Below, in pieces: positions 26,608 through 41,525 of a DNA stretch of 64,000 nt. Each line of letters begins with the position of its first letter. The first letter of the stretch is position 1. Location: positions 806,001-870,000 of the forward strand of contig NW_027488564.1 in the NCBI RefSeq assembly GCF_050948215.1. The letters are read 5' to 3'. The stretch is from Halictus rubicundus. Its lineage: Eukaryota; Arthropoda; Insecta; Hymenoptera; Halictidae. A program made the translations under genes and the position numbers. The notes beneath the pieces were generated by a model that was not told the origin of the DNA, ran no database searches, and saw only the letters and a program-made list of their open reading frames with translations.

Positions 26608-27924
26608 CTATCCTATCCTCTATCCTCTATCCTATCCTATCCTCTATCCTCTATCCTATCCTATCCTCTATCCTATCCTATCGTCTATGCTATCCTCTAT
26701 CCTATCCTATCCTCTATCCTACCCTATCCTCCATCCTATCCTATGCTCTATCCTATCCTATCGTCTATCCTATCCTCTATCCCATCCTATTCCTCTATCC
26801 TATCCTATCCTCTATCCTATCCTATCCTATATCCTATCCTATCCTCTATCCTATCCTATCCTCTATCCTATCCTATCCTCTATCCTATCCTATCCTCTAT
26901 CCTATCCTATCCTCTATCCTATCCTATCCTCCATCCTATCCTATCCTGTATCCTATCCAATCCTCTATCCTATCCTCTATCCTATCCTATCCTCTATCCT
27001 ATCCTATCCTCCATCCTATCCTATCCTGTATCCTATCCTATCCTGTATCCTATCCTATCCTCTATCCTATCTTATCCTCTATCCTATCCTATCCTCTATC
27101 CTATCCTATCCTCTATCCTATCCTATCCTCTATCCTCTATCCTATCCTATCCTCTATCCTCTATCCTATCCTATCCTCTATCCTATCCTATCGTCTATCC
27201 TATCCTCTATCCTATCCTATCCTCTATCCTACCCTATCCTCCATCCTATCCTATGCTCTATCCTATCCTATCGTCTATCCTATCCTCTATCCCATCCTAT
27301 TCCTCTATCCTATCCTATCCTCTATCCTATCCTATCCTATATCCTATCCTATCCTCTATCCTATCCTATCCTCTATCCTATCCTATCCTCTATCCTATCC
27401 TATCCTCTATCCTATCCTATCCTCTATCCTATCCTATCCTCTATCCTATCCTATCCTCTATCCTATCCTATCCTCTATCATATGCTATCCTCTGTCCTAT
27501 CCTATCCTCTATCCTATGCTATCCTCTATCCTATCCTCTATCCTATCCTATCCTCCATCCTATCCTATCCTGTATCCTATCCTATCCTCTATCCTATCCT
27601 ATCCTCTATCCTATCCTATCCTCTATCCTATCCTATCCTCCATCCTATCCTATCCTCTATCCTATCCTATCCTCTATCCTATCCTATCCTCTATCCTATC
27701 CTATCGTCTATCCTATCCTCTATCCTATCCTATCCTCTATCCTACCCTATCCTCCATCCTATCCTATGCTCTATCCTATCCTATCGTCTATCCTATCCTC
27801 TATCCCATCCTATTCCTCTATCCTATCCTATCCTCTATCCTATCCTATCCTATATCCTATCCTATCCTCTATCCTAACCTATCCTCTATCCTATCCTATC
27901 CTCTATCCTATCCTATCCTCCATC
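26608..27924. repeat. Satellite block; 26,925-27,945 is duplicated at 34,102-35,122
   Basis: Markers match at +7,177: CTGTATCC 26,948/34,125, CTTATCC 27,072/34,249, TATTCCT 27,300/34,477, CATATG 27,484/34,661, TATTCCT 27,813/34,990 and CTAACC 27,876/35,053. No length change was found across about 1 kb. Three CCCATCCTATTCCT modules occur in this block. There is no TCGA module and no gene. Confidence 0.82.
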
Positions 27925-30900
27925 CTATCCTATCCTCTATCCTATGCTATCCTCTATCCTATCCTCTATCCTATCCTATCGTCTATCCTATCCTCTATCC
28001 TATCCTATCCTCTATCCTATCCTATCCTCCATCCTATCCTATCCTCAATCCTATCCTTTCCTGTATCCTATCCAATCCTGTATCCTCTCCTGTCCTCTAT
28101 CCTATCCTATCCTCTATTCGATCCTATCCTTTTATCTTATCCTATCGTATACTCTATCCTATCCTATCCTCTATCCTATCCTATCCTCTATCCTATCCTA
28201 TCCTCTATCCTATCCTATCCTCTATCCTATCCTATCCTCTATCCTATCCTATCCTCTATCATATGCTATCCTCTGTCCTATCCTATCCTCTATCCTATGC
28301 TATCCTCTATCCTATCCTCTATCCTATCCTATCCTCCATCCTATCCTATCCTGTATCCTATCCTATCCTCTATCCTATCCTATCCTCTATCCTATCCTAT
28401 CCTCTATCCTATCCTATCCTCCATCCTATCCTATCCTCTATCCCATCCTATCCTCTATCCTATCCTATCCTCTATCCTATCCTATCCTCTATCCTATCCT
28501 ATCCTCTATCCTATCCTATCGTCTATCCTATCCTCTATCCTATGCTATCCTCTATCCTATCCTCTATCCTATCCTATCGTCTATCCTATCCTCTATCCTA
28601 TCCTATCCTCTATCCTATCCTATCCTCCATCCTATCCTATCCTCAATCCTATCCTTTCCTGTATCCTATCCAATCCTGTATCCTCTCCTGTCCTCTATCC
28701 TATCCTATCCTCTATTCGATCCTATCCTTTTATCTTATCCTATCCTATACTCTATCCTATCCTATCCTCTATCCTATCAAATCCACTATCCTATCCTCTA
28801 TCCTATCCTATCCTCTATCCTATCGTATCCTCTATCCTATCCCATCTTCTATCCTATCCTATCCTCTATCCTATCAAATCCCCAACCCTATCCTCTGTCC
28901 TATCCTATCCTCTATCCTATCCTATCCTCTATCGTATCCTATCCTCTATCCTATCCTATCCTCTATCCTCTATCCTATCCTATCCTCTATCCTCTATCCT
29001 ATCCTATCCGCTATCCTATCCTATCCTCTATCCTATCCTATCCTCTATCCTATCCTATCCTCTATCCTATCCTATCCTCTATCATATGCTATCCTCTGTC
29101 CTATCCTATCCTCTATCCTATGCTATCCTCTATCCTATCCTCTATCCTATCCTATCCTCCATCCTATCCTATCCTGTATCCTATCCTATCCTCTATCCTA
29201 TCCTATCCTCTATCCTATCCTATCCTCTGTCCTATCCTATCCTCTATCCTATGCTATCCTCTGTCCTATCCTATCCTCTATCCTATGCTATCCTCTATCC
29301 TATCCTCTATCCTATCCTATCGTCTATCCTATCCTCTATCCTATCCTATCCTCTATCCTATCCTATCCTCCATCCTATCCTATCCTCAATCCTATCCTTT
29401 CCTGTATCCTATCCAATCCTGTATCCTCTCCTGTCCTCTATCCTATCCTATCCTCTATTCGATCCTATCCTTTTATCTTATCCTATCCTATACTCTATCC
29501 TATCCTATCCTCTATCCTATCCTATCCTCTATGCTATCCTATCCTCTATCCTATCCTATCCTCTATCCTATCCTATCCTCTATCCTATCCTATCCTCTAT
29601 CATATGCTATCCTCTGTCCTATCCTATCCTCTATCCTATGCTATCCTCTATCCTATCCTCTATCCTATCCTATCCTCCATCCTATCCTATCCTGTATCCT
29701 ATCCTATCCTCTATCCTATCCTATCCTCTATCCTATCCTATCCTCTATCCTATCCTATCCTCCATCCTATCCTATCCTCTATCCTATCCTTTCCTGTATC
29801 CTATCCAATCCTGTATCCTCTCCTGTCCTCTATCCTATCCTATCCTCTATTCGATCCTATCCTTTTATCTTATCCTATCCTATACTCTATCCTATCCTAT
29901 CCTCTATCCTATCAAATCCCCTATCCTATCCTCTATCCTATCCTATCCTCTATCCTATCGTATCCTCTATCCTATCCCATCTTCTATCCTATCCTATCCT
30001 CTATCCTATCAAATCCCCAACCCTATCCTCTGTCCTATCCTATCCTCCATCCTATCCTATCCTGTATCCTATCCTATCCTCTATCCTATCCTATCCTCTA
30101 TCCTATCTTATCCTCTATCCTATCCTATCCTCTATCCTATCCTATCCTCTATCCTATCCTATCCTCTATCCTCTATCCTATCCTATCCTCTATCCTCTAT
30201 CCTCTATCCTATCCTATCCTCTATCCTATCCTATCGTCTATCCTATCCTCTATCCTATCCTATCCTCTATCCTACCCTATCCTCCATCCTATCCTATGCT
30301 CTATCCTATCCTATCGTCTATCCTATCCTCTATCCCATCCTATTCCTCTATCCTATCCTATCCTCTATCCTATCCTATCCTATATCCTATCCTATCCTCT
30401 ATCCTATCCTATCCTCTATCCTATCCTATCCTCTATCCTATCCTATCCTCTATCCTATCCTATCCTCTATCCTATCCTATCCTCTATCCTATCCTATCCT
30501 CTATCCTATCCTTTCCTCTATCATATGCTATCCTCTGTCCTATCCTATCCTCTATCCTATGCTATCCTCTATCCTATCCTCTATCCTATCCTATCCTCCA
30601 TCCTATCCTATCCTGTATCCTATCCTATCCTCTATCCTATCCTATCCTCTATCCTATCCTATCCTATATCCTATCCTATCCTCTATCCTATCCTATCCTC
30701 TATCCTATCCTATCCTCTATCCTATCCTATCCTCTATCCTATCCTATCCTCTATCCTATCCTATCCTCTATCATATGCTATCCTCTGTCCTATCCTATCC
30801 TCTATCCTATGCTATCCTCTATCCTATCCTCTATCCTATCCTATCCTCCATCCTATCCTATCCTGTATCCTATCCTATCCTCTATCCTATGCTATCCTCT

Positions 30901-33185
30901 ATCCTATCCTATCCTCTATCCTATCCTATCCTCCATCCTATCCTATCCTCTATCCTATCCTATCCTCTATCCTATCCTATCCTCTATCCTATCCTATCCT
31001 CTATCCTATCCTATCCTCTATCCTATCCTATCGTCTATCCTACCCTATCCTCCATCCTATCCTATGCTCTATCCTATCCTATCGTCTATCCTATCCTCTA
31101 TCCCATCCTATTCCTCTATCCTATCCTATCCGCTATCCTATCCTATCCTATATCCTATCCTATCCTCTATCCTATCCTATCCTCTATCCTATCCTATCCT
31201 CTATCCTATCCTATCCTCTATCCTATCCTATCCTCTATCCTATCCTATCCTCCATCCTATCCTATCCTCTATCCTATCCTATCCTCTATCCTATCCTATC
31301 CTCTATCCTATCCTATCCTCTATCCTATCCTATCCTCTATCATATGCTATCCTCTGTCCTATCCTATCCTCTATCCTATGCTATCCTCTATCCTATCCTC
31401 TATCCTATCCTATCCTCTATCATATCCTATCCTCTATCCTATCAAATCCCCTATCCTATCCTCTATCCTATCCTATCCTCTATCATATGCTATCCTCTGT
31501 CCTATCCTATCCTCTATCCTATGCTATCCTCTATCCTATCCTCTATCCTATCCAATCCTCCATCCTATCCTATCCTGTATCCTATCCTATCCTCTATCCT
31601 ATCCTATCCTCTATCCTATCCTATCCTCTGTCCTATCAAATCCTCTATCCTATGCTATCCTCTGTCCTATCCTATCCTCTATCCTATGCTATCCTCTATC
31701 CTATCCTCTATAATATCCTATCGTCTATCCTATCCTCTATCCTATCCTATCCTCCATCCTATCCTATCCTCCATCCTATCCTATCCTCAATCCTATCCTT
31801 TCCTGTATCCTATCCAATCCTGTATCCTCTCCTGTCCTCTATCCTATCCTATCCTCTATTCGATCCTATCCTTTTATCTTATCCTATCCTATACTCTATC
31901 CTATCCTATCCTCTATCCTATCAAATCCCGTATCCTATCCTCTATCCTATCCTATCCTCTATCCTATCGTATCCTCTATCCTATCCCATCTTCTATCCTA
32001 TCCTATCCTCTATCCTATCAAATCCCCAACCCTATCCTCTGTCCTATCCTATCCTCTATCCTATCCTATCCTCTATCGTATCCTATCCTCTATCCTATCC
32101 TATCCTCTATCCTCTATCCTATCCTATCCTCTATCCTCTATCCTATCCTATCCGCTATCCTATCCTATCGTCTATCCTATCCTCTATCCTATCCTATCCT
32201 CTATCCTATCCTATCCTCCATCCTATCCTATCCTCAATCCTATCCTTTCCTGTATCCTATCCAATCCTGTATCCTATCCTGTCCTCTATCCTATCCCATC
32301 CTCTATCCTATCCTATGCTCTATCCTATCCTATCGTCTATCCTATCCTCTATCCTATCCTATTCCTCTATCCTATCCTATCCTCTATCCTATCCTATCCT
32401 ATATCCTATCCTATATCCTATCCTATCCTCTATCCTATCCTATCCTCTATCCTATCCTATCCTCTATCCTATCCTATCCTCTATCCTATCCTATCCTCTA
32501 TCCTATCCTATCCTCTATCATATGCTATCCTCTGTCCTATCCTATCCTCTATCCTATGCTATCCTCTATCCTATCCTCTATCCTATCCTATCCTCCATCC
32601 TATCCTATCCTGTATCCTATCCTATCCTCTATCCTATCCTATCCTCTATCCTATCCTATCCTCTGTCCTATCCTATCCTCTATCCTATGCTATCCTCTGT
32701 CCTATCCTATCCTCTATCCTATGCTATCCTCTATCCTATCCTCTATCCTATCCTATCGTCTATCCTATCCTCTATCCTATCCTATCCTCTATCCTATCCT
32801 ATCCTCCATCCTATCCTATCCTCAATCCTATCCTTTCCTGTATCCTATCCAATCCTGTATCCTCTCCTGTCCTCTATCCTATCCTATCCTCTATTCGATC
32901 CTATCCTTTTATCTTATCCTATCCTATACTCTATCCTATCCTATCCTCTATCCTATCCTATCCTCTATCCTATCCTATCCTCTATCATATGCTACCCTCT
33001 GTCCTATCCTATCCTCTATCCTATGCTATCCCCTATCCTATCCTCTATCCTATCCTATCCTCCATCCTATCCTATCCTGTATCCTATCCTATCCTCTATC
33101 CTATCCTATCCTCTATCCTATCCTATCCTCTATCCTATCCTATCCTCCATCCTATCCTATCCTCTATCCTATCCTATCCTCTATC
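27925..33185. repeat. 5.3-kb dispersed duplication, left copy
   Basis: TCGA modules at 28,120, 28,718, 29,461 and 29,853 are repeated at exactly +8,109 (36,229, 36,827, 37,570, 37,962), so the 598-743-392 bp spacing is preserved. Later offsets are +8,075 at CATATG 30,527, +8,343 at 30,777, +8,355 at CCGC 31,132 and CAAATCCCGT 31,930, and +8,343 at 32,897. The steps show several internal length changes, one of 34 bp. The match ends near 33,185. Confidence 0.87.
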
Positions 33186-36033
33186 CTATCCTATCCTCTA
33201 TCCTATCCTATCCTCTATCCTATCCTATCCTCTATCCTATCCTATCGTCTATCCTATCAAATCCCCTATCCTATCCTATCATCTATCCTCTATCCTATCC
33301 AATCCTCTATCCTATCCTATCGTCTATCCTATCCTGTATCCTATCCTATCCTCTATCCTATCCTATCCTCCATCCTATCCTATCCTCAATCCTATCCTTT
33401 CCTGTATCCTATCCAATCCTGTATCCTATCCTGTCCTCTATCCTATCCTATCCTATATCCTATCCTATCCTCTATCCTATCCTATCTTCTATCCTATCCT
33501 ATCCTCTATCCTATCAAATCCACTACCCTATTCTCTGTCCAATCCTATCCTCTATCCTATCCTATCCTCTATCCTATCCTATCCTCTATCCTCTATCCTA
33601 TCCTATCCTCTATCCTCTATCCTATCCTATCCTCTATCCTATCCTATCGTCTATGCTATCCTCTATCCTATCCTATCCTCTATCCTACCCTATCCTCCAT
33701 CCTATCCTATGCTCTATCCTATCCTATCGTCTATCCTATCCTCTATCCCATCCTATTCCTCTATCCTATCCTATCCTCTATCCTATCCTATCCTATATCC
33801 TATCCTATCCTCTATCCTATCCTATCCTCTATCCTATCCTATCCTCTATCCTATCCTATCCTCTATCCTATCCTATCCTCTATCCTATCCTATCCTCCAT
33901 CCTATCCTATCCTCTATCCTATCCTATCCTCTATCCTATCCTATCCTCTATCCTATCCTATCCTCTATCCTATCCTATCCTCTATCATATGCTATCCTCT
34001 GTCCTATCCTATCCTCTATCCTATGCTATCCTCTATCCTATCCTCTATCCTATCCTATCCTCTATCATATCCTATCCTCTATCCTATCAAATCCCCTATC
34101 CTATCCTCTATCCTATCCTATCCTGTATCCTATCCAATCCTCTATCCTATCCTCTATCCTATCCTATCCTCTATCCTATCCTATCCTCCATCCTATCCTA
34201 TCCTGTATCCTATCCTATCCTCTATCCTATCCTATCCTCTATCCTATCTTATCCTCTATCCTATCCTATCCTCTATCCTATCCTATCCTCTATCCTATCC
34301 TATCCTCTATCCTCTATCCTATCCTATCCTCTATCCTCTATCCTATCCTATCCTCTATCCTATCCTATCGTCTATCCTATCCTCTATCCTATCCTATCCT
34401 CTATCCTACCCTATCCTCCATCCTATCCTATGCTCTATCCTATCCTATCGTCTATCCTATCCTCTATCCCATCCTATTCCTCTATCCTATCCTATCCTCT
34501 ATCCTATCCTATCCTATATCCTATCCTATCCTCTATCCTATCCTATCCTCTATCCTATCCTATCCTCTATCCTATCCTATCCTCTATCCTATCCTATCCT
34601 CTATCCTATCCTATCCTCTATCCTATCCTATCCTCTATCCTATCCTATCCTCTATCATATGCTATCCTCTGTCCTATCCTATCCTCTATCCTATGCTATC
34701 CTCTATCCTATCCTCTATCCTATCCTATCCTCCATCCTATCCTATCCTGTATCCTATCCTATCCTCTATCCTATCCTATCCTCTATCCTATCCTATCCTC
34801 TATCCTATCCTATCCTCCATCCTATCTTATCCTCTATCCTATCCTATCCTCTATCCTATCCTATCCTCTATCCTATCCTATCGTCTATCCTATCCTCTAT
34901 CCTATCCTATCCTCTATCCTACCCTATCCTCCATCCTATCCTATGCTCTATCCTATCCTATCGTCTATCCTATCCTCTATCCCATCCTATTCCTCTATCC
35001 TATCCTATCCTCTATCCTATCCTATCCTATATCCTATCCTATCCTCTATCCTAACCTATCCTCTATCCTATCCTATCCTCTATCCTATCCTATCCTCCAT
35101 CCTATCCTATCCTCTATCCTATCCTATCATCTATCCTATCCTATCCTCTATCCTATCCTATCCTCTATCCTATCCTATCCTCTATCATATGCTATCCTCT
35201 GTCCTATCCTATCCTCTATCCTATCCTATCCTCTATCATATCCTATCCTCTATCCTATCAAATCCCCTATCCTATCCTCTATCCTATCCTATCCTGTATC
35301 CTATCCAATCCTCTATCCTATCCTCTATCCTATCCTATCCTCTATCCTATCCTATCCTCCATCCTATCCTATCCTGTATCCTATCCTATCCTCTATCCTA
35401 TCCTATCCTCTATCCTATCTTATCCTCTATCCTATCCTATCCTCTATCCTATCCTATCCTCTATCCTATCCTATCCTCTATCCTCTATCCTATCCTATCC
35501 TCTATCCTCTATCCTCTATCCTATCCTATCCTCTATCCTATCCTATCGTCTATCCTATCCTCTATCCTATCCTATCCTCTATCCTACCCTATCCTCCATC
35601 CTATCCTATGCTCTATCCTATCCTATCGTCTATCCTATCCTCTATCCCATCCTATTCCTCTATCCTATCCTATCCTCTATCCTATCCTATCCTATATCCT
35701 ATCCTATACTCTATCCTATCCTATCCTCTATCCTATCCTATCCTCTATCCTATCCTATCCTCTATCCTATCCTATCCTCTATCCTATCCTATCCTCTATC
35801 CTATCCTATCCTCTATCCTATCCTATCCTCTATCCTATCCTATCCTCTATCATATGCTATCCTCTGTCCTATCCTATCCTCTATCCTATGCTATCCTCTA
35901 TCCTATCCTCTATCCTATCCTATCCTCCATCCTATCCTATCCTGTATCCTATCCTATCCTCTATCCTATCCTATCCTCTATCCTATCCTATCCTCTGTCC
36001 TATCCTATCCTCTATCCTATGCTATCCTCTGTC
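33186..36033. repeat. Intervening block lacking TCGA modules
   Basis: This 2.85-kb segment separates the two copies of the 5.3-kb duplication. It contains no TCGA module although both flanks are dense in them. It includes the duplicate (34,102-35,122) of 26,925-27,945, a CAAATCCAC module near 33,521, CCCATCCTATTCCT modules near 33,750, 34,477, 34,990 and 35,650, and CTAACC at 35,053. No gene. Confidence 0.78.
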
Positions 36034-39000
36034 CTATCCTATCCTCTATCCTATGCTATCCTCTATCCTATCCTCTATCCTATCCTATCGTCTATCCTAT
36101 CCTCTATCCTATCCTATCCTCTATCCTATCCTATCCTCCATCCTATCCTATCCTCAATCCTATCCTTTCCTGTATCCTATCCAATCCTGTATCCTCTCCT
36201 GTCCTCTATCCTATCCTATCCTCTATTCGATCCTATCCTTTTATCTTATCCTATCCTATACTCTATCCTATCCTATCCTTTATCCTATCCTATCCTCTAT
36301 CCTATCCTATCCTCTATCCTATCCTATCCTCTATCCTATCCTATCCTCTATCCTATCCTATCCTCTATCATATGCTATCCTCTGTCCTATCCTATCCTCT
36401 ATCCTATGCTATCCTCTATCCTATCCTCTATCCTATCCTATCCTCCATCCTATCCTATCCTGTATCCTATCCTATCCTCTATCCTATCCTATCCTCTATC
36501 CTATCCTATCCTCTATCCTATCCTATCCTCCATCCTATCCTATCCTCTATCCTATCCTATCCTCTATCCTATCCTATCCTCTATCCTATCCTATCCTCTA
36601 TCCTATCCTATCCTCTATCCTATCCTATCGTCTATCCTATCCTCTATCCTATGCTATCCTATATCCTATCCTCTATCCTATCCTATCGTCTATCCTATCC
36701 TCTATCCTATCCTATCCTCTATCCTATCCTATCCTCCATCCTATCCTATCCTCAATCCTATCCTTTCCTGTATCCTATCCAATCCTGTATCCTCTCCTGT
36801 CCTCTATCCTATCCTATCCTCTATTCGATCCTATCCTTTTATCTTATCCTATCCTATACTCTATCCTATCCTATCCTCTATCCTATCAAATCCCCTATCC
36901 TATCCTCTATCCTATCCTATCCTCTATCCTATCGTATCCTCTATCCTATCCCATCTTCTATCCTATCCTATCCTCTATCCTATCAAATCCCCAACCCTAT
37001 CCTCTGTCCTATCCTATCCTCTATCCTATCCTATCCTCTATCGTATCCTATCCTCTATCCTATCCTATCCTCTATCCTCTATCCTATCCTATCCTCTATC
37101 CTCTATCCTATCCTATCCGCTATCCTATCCTATCCTCTATCCTATCCTATCCTCTATCCTATCCTATCCTCTATCCTATCCTATCCTCTATCATATGCTA
37201 TCCTCTGTCCTATCCTATCCTCTATCCTATGCTATCCTCTATCCTATCCTCTATCCTATCCTATCCTCCATCCTATCCTATCCTGTATCCTATCCTATCC
37301 TCTATCCTATCCTATCCTCTATCCTATCCTATCCTCTGTCCTATCCTATCCTCTATCCTATGCTATCCTCTGTCCTATCCTATCCTCTATCCTATGCTAT
37401 CCTCTATCCTATCCTCTATCCTATCCTATCGTCTATCCTATCCTCTATCCTATCCTATCCTCTATCCTATCCTATCCTCCATCCTATCCTATCCTCAATC
37501 CTATCCTTTCCTGTATCCTATCCAATCCTGTATCCTCTCCTGTCCTCTATCCTATCCTATCCTCTATTCGATCCTATCCTTTTATCTTATCCTATCCTAT
37601 ACTCTATCCTATCCTATCCTCTATCCTATCCTATCCTCTATCCTATCCTATCCTCTATCCTATCCTATCCTCTATCCTATCCTATCCTCTATCCTATCCT
37701 ATCCTCTATCATATGCTATCCTCTGTCCTATCCTATCCTCTATCCTATGCTATCCTCTATCCTATCCTCTATCCTATCCTATCCTCCATCCTATCCTATC
37801 CTGTATCCTATCCTATCCTCTATCCTATCCTATCCTCTATCCTATCCTATCCTCTATCCTATCCTATCCTCCATCCTATCCTATCCTCTATCCTATCCTT
37901 TCCTGTATCCTATCCAATCCTGTATCCTCTCCTGTCCTCTATCCTATCCTATCCTCTATTCGATCCTATCCTTTTATCTTATCCTATCCTATACTCTATC
38001 CTATCCTATCCTCTATCCTATCAAATCCCCTATCCTATCCTCTATCCTATCCTATCCTCTATCCTATCGTATCCTCTATCCTATCCCATCTTCTATCCTA
38101 TCCTATCCTCTATCCTATCAAATCCCCAACCCTATCCTCTGTCCTATCCTATCCTCCATCCTATCCTATCCTGTATCCTATCTTATCCTCTATCCTATCC
38201 TATCCTCTATCCTATCCTATCCTCTATCCTATCCTATCCTCTATCCTCTATCCTATCCTATCCTCTATCCTCTATCCTCTATCCTATCCTATCCTCTATC
38301 CTATCCTATCGTCTATCCTATCCTCTATCCTATCCTATCCTCTATCCTACCCTATCCTCCATCCTATCCTATGCTCTATCCTATCCTATCGTCTATCCTA
38401 TCCTCTATCCCATCCTATTCCTCTATCCTATCCTATCCTCTATCCTATCCTATCCTATATCCTATCCTATCCTCTATCCTATCCTATCCTCTATCCTATC
38501 CTATCCTCTATCCTATCCTATCCTCTATCCTATCCTATCCTCTATCCTATCCTATCCTCTATCCTATCCTATCCTCTATCCTATCCTATCCTCTATCATA
38601 TGCTATCCTCTGTCCTATCCTATCCTCTATCCTATGCTATCCTCTATCCTATCCTCTATCCTATCCTATCCTCCATCCTATCCTATCCTGTATCCTATCC
38701 TATCCTCTATCCTATCCTATCCTCTATCCTATCCTATCCTCTGTCCTATCCTATCCTCTATCCTATGCTATCCTCTGTCCTATCCTATCCTCTATCCTAT
38801 GCTATCCTCTATCCTATCCTCTATCCTATCCTATCGTCTATCCTATCCTCTATCCTATCCTATCCTCTATCCTATCCTATCCTCCATCCTATCCTATCCT
38901 CAATCCTATCCTTTCCTGTATCCTATCCAATCCTATATCCTCTCCTGTCCTCTATCCTATCCTATCCTCTATTCGATCCTATCCTTTTATCTTATCCTAT

Positions 39001-41525
39001 CCTATACTCTATCCTATCCTATCCTCTATCCTATCCTATCCTCTATCCTATCCTATCCTCTATCCTATCCTATCCTCTATCCTATCCTATCCTCTATCCT
39101 ATCCTATCCTCTATCATATGCTATCCTCTGTCCTATCCTATCCTCTATCCTATGCTATCCTCTATCCTATCCTCTATCCTATCCTATCCTCCATCCTATC
39201 CTATCCTGTATCCTATCCTATCCTCTATCCTATGCTATCCTCTATCCTATCCTATCCTCTATCCTATCCTATCCTCCATCCTATCCTATCCTCTATCCTA
39301 TCCTATCCTCTATCCTATCCTATCCTCTATCCTATCCTATCCTCTATCCTATCCTATCCTCTATCCTATCCTATCGTCTATCCTATCCTCTATCCTACCC
39401 TATCCTCCATCCTATCCTATGCTCTATCCTATCCTATCGTCTATCCTATCCTCTATCCCATCCTATTCCTCTATCCTATCCTATCCGCTATCCTATCCTA
39501 TCCTATATCCTATCCTATCCTCTATCCTATCCTATCCTCTATCCTATCCTATCCTCTATCCTATCCTATCCTCTATCCTATCCTATCCTCTATCCTATCC
39601 TATCCTCCATCCTATCCTATCCTCTATCCTATCCTATCCTCTATCCTATCCTATCCTCTATCCTATCCTATCCTCTATCCTATCCTATCCTCTATCATAT
39701 GCTATCCTCTGTCCTATCCTATCCTCTATCCTATGCTATCCTCTATCCTATCCTCTATCCTATCCTATCCTCTATCATATCCTATCCTCTATCCTATCAA
39801 ATCCCCTATCCTATCCTCTATCCTATCCTATCCTCTATCATATGCTATCCTCTGTCCTATCCTATCCTCTATCCTATGCTATCCTCTATCCTATCCTCTA
39901 TCCTATCCTATCCTCCATCCTATCCTATCCTGTATCCTATCCTATCCTCTATCCTATCCTATCCTCTATCCTATCCTATCCTCTGTCCTATCCTATCCTC
40001 TATCCTATGCTATCCTCTGTCCTATCCTATCCTCTATCCTATGCTATCCTCTATCCTATCCTCTATCCTATCCTATCGTCTATCCTATCCTCTATCCTAT
40101 CCTATCCTCCATCCTATCCTATCCTCCATCCTATCCTATCCTCAATCCTATCCTTTCCTGTATCCTATCCAATCCTGTATCCTCTCCTGTCCTCTATCCT
40201 ATCCTATCCTCTATTCGATCCTATCCTTTTATCTTATCCTATCCTATACTCTATCCTATCCTATCCTCTATCCTATCAAATCCCGTATCCTATCCTCTAT
40301 CCTATCCTATCCTCTATCCTATCGTATCCTCTATCCTATCCCATCTTCTATCCTATCCTATCCTCTATCCTATCAAATCCCCAACCCTATCCTCTGTCCT
40401 ATCCTATCCTCTATCCTATCCTATCCTCTATCGTATCCTATCCTCTATCCTATCCTATCCTCTATCCTCTATCCTATCCTATCCTCTATCCTCTATCCTA
40501 TCCTATCCGCTATCCTATCCTATCGTCTATCCTATCCTCTATCCTATCCTATCCTTTATCCTATCCTATCCTCCATCCTATCCTATCCTCAATCCTATCC
40601 TTTCCTGTATCCTATCCAATCCTGTATCCTATCCTGTCCTCTATCCTATCCCATCCTCTATCCTATCCTATGCTCTATCCTATCCTATCGTCTATCCTAT
40701 CCTCTATCCTATCCTATTCCTCTATCCTATCCTATCCTCTATCCTATCCTATCCTATATCCTATCCTATCCTCTATCCTATCCTATCCTCTATCCTATCC
40801 TATCCTCTATCCTATCCTATCCTCTATCCTATCCTATCCTCTATCCTATCCTATCCTCTATCATATGCTATCCTCTGTCCTATCCTATCCTCTATCCTAT
40901 GCTATCCTCTATCCTATCCTCTATCCTATCCTATCCTCCATCCTATCCTATCCTGTATCCTATCCTATCCTCTATCCTATCCTATCCTCTATCCTATCCT
41001 ATCCTCTGTCCTATCCTATCCTCTATCCTATGCTATCCTCTGTCCTATCCTATCCTCTATCCTATGCTATCCTCTATCCTATCCTCTATCCTATCCTATC
41101 GTCTATCCTATCCTCTATCCTATCCTATCCTCTATCCTATCCTATCCTCCATCCTATCCTATCCTCAATCCTATCCTTTCCTGTATCCTATCCAATCCTG
41201 TATCCTCTCCTGTCCTCTATCCTATCCTATCCTCTATTCGATCCTATCCTTTTATCTTATCCTATCCTATACTCTATCCTATCCTATCCTCTATCCTATC
41301 CTATCCTCTATCCTATCCTATCCTCTATCATATGCTATCCTCTGTCCTATCCTATCCTCTATCCTATGCTATCCTCTATCCTATCCTCTATCCTATCCTA
41401 TCCTCCATCCTATCCTATCCTGTATCCTATCCTATCCTCTATCCTATCCTATCCTCTATCCTATCCTATCCTCTATCCTATCCTATCCTCCATCCTATCC
41501 TATCCTCTATCCTATCCTATCCTCT
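36034..41525. repeat. 5.5-kb dispersed duplication, right copy
   Basis: This is the partner of 27,925-33,185. It carries an additional TCGA module at 38,975 that has no counterpart in the left copy. The 37,962-40,217 interval is 246 bp longer than its partner 29,853-31,862. Right-end markers are CATATG 41,334 (32,991 in the partner) and CCTCCA 41,492 (33,149). Its right end overlaps the 3.48-kb near-tandem unit described separately. Confidence 0.85.
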
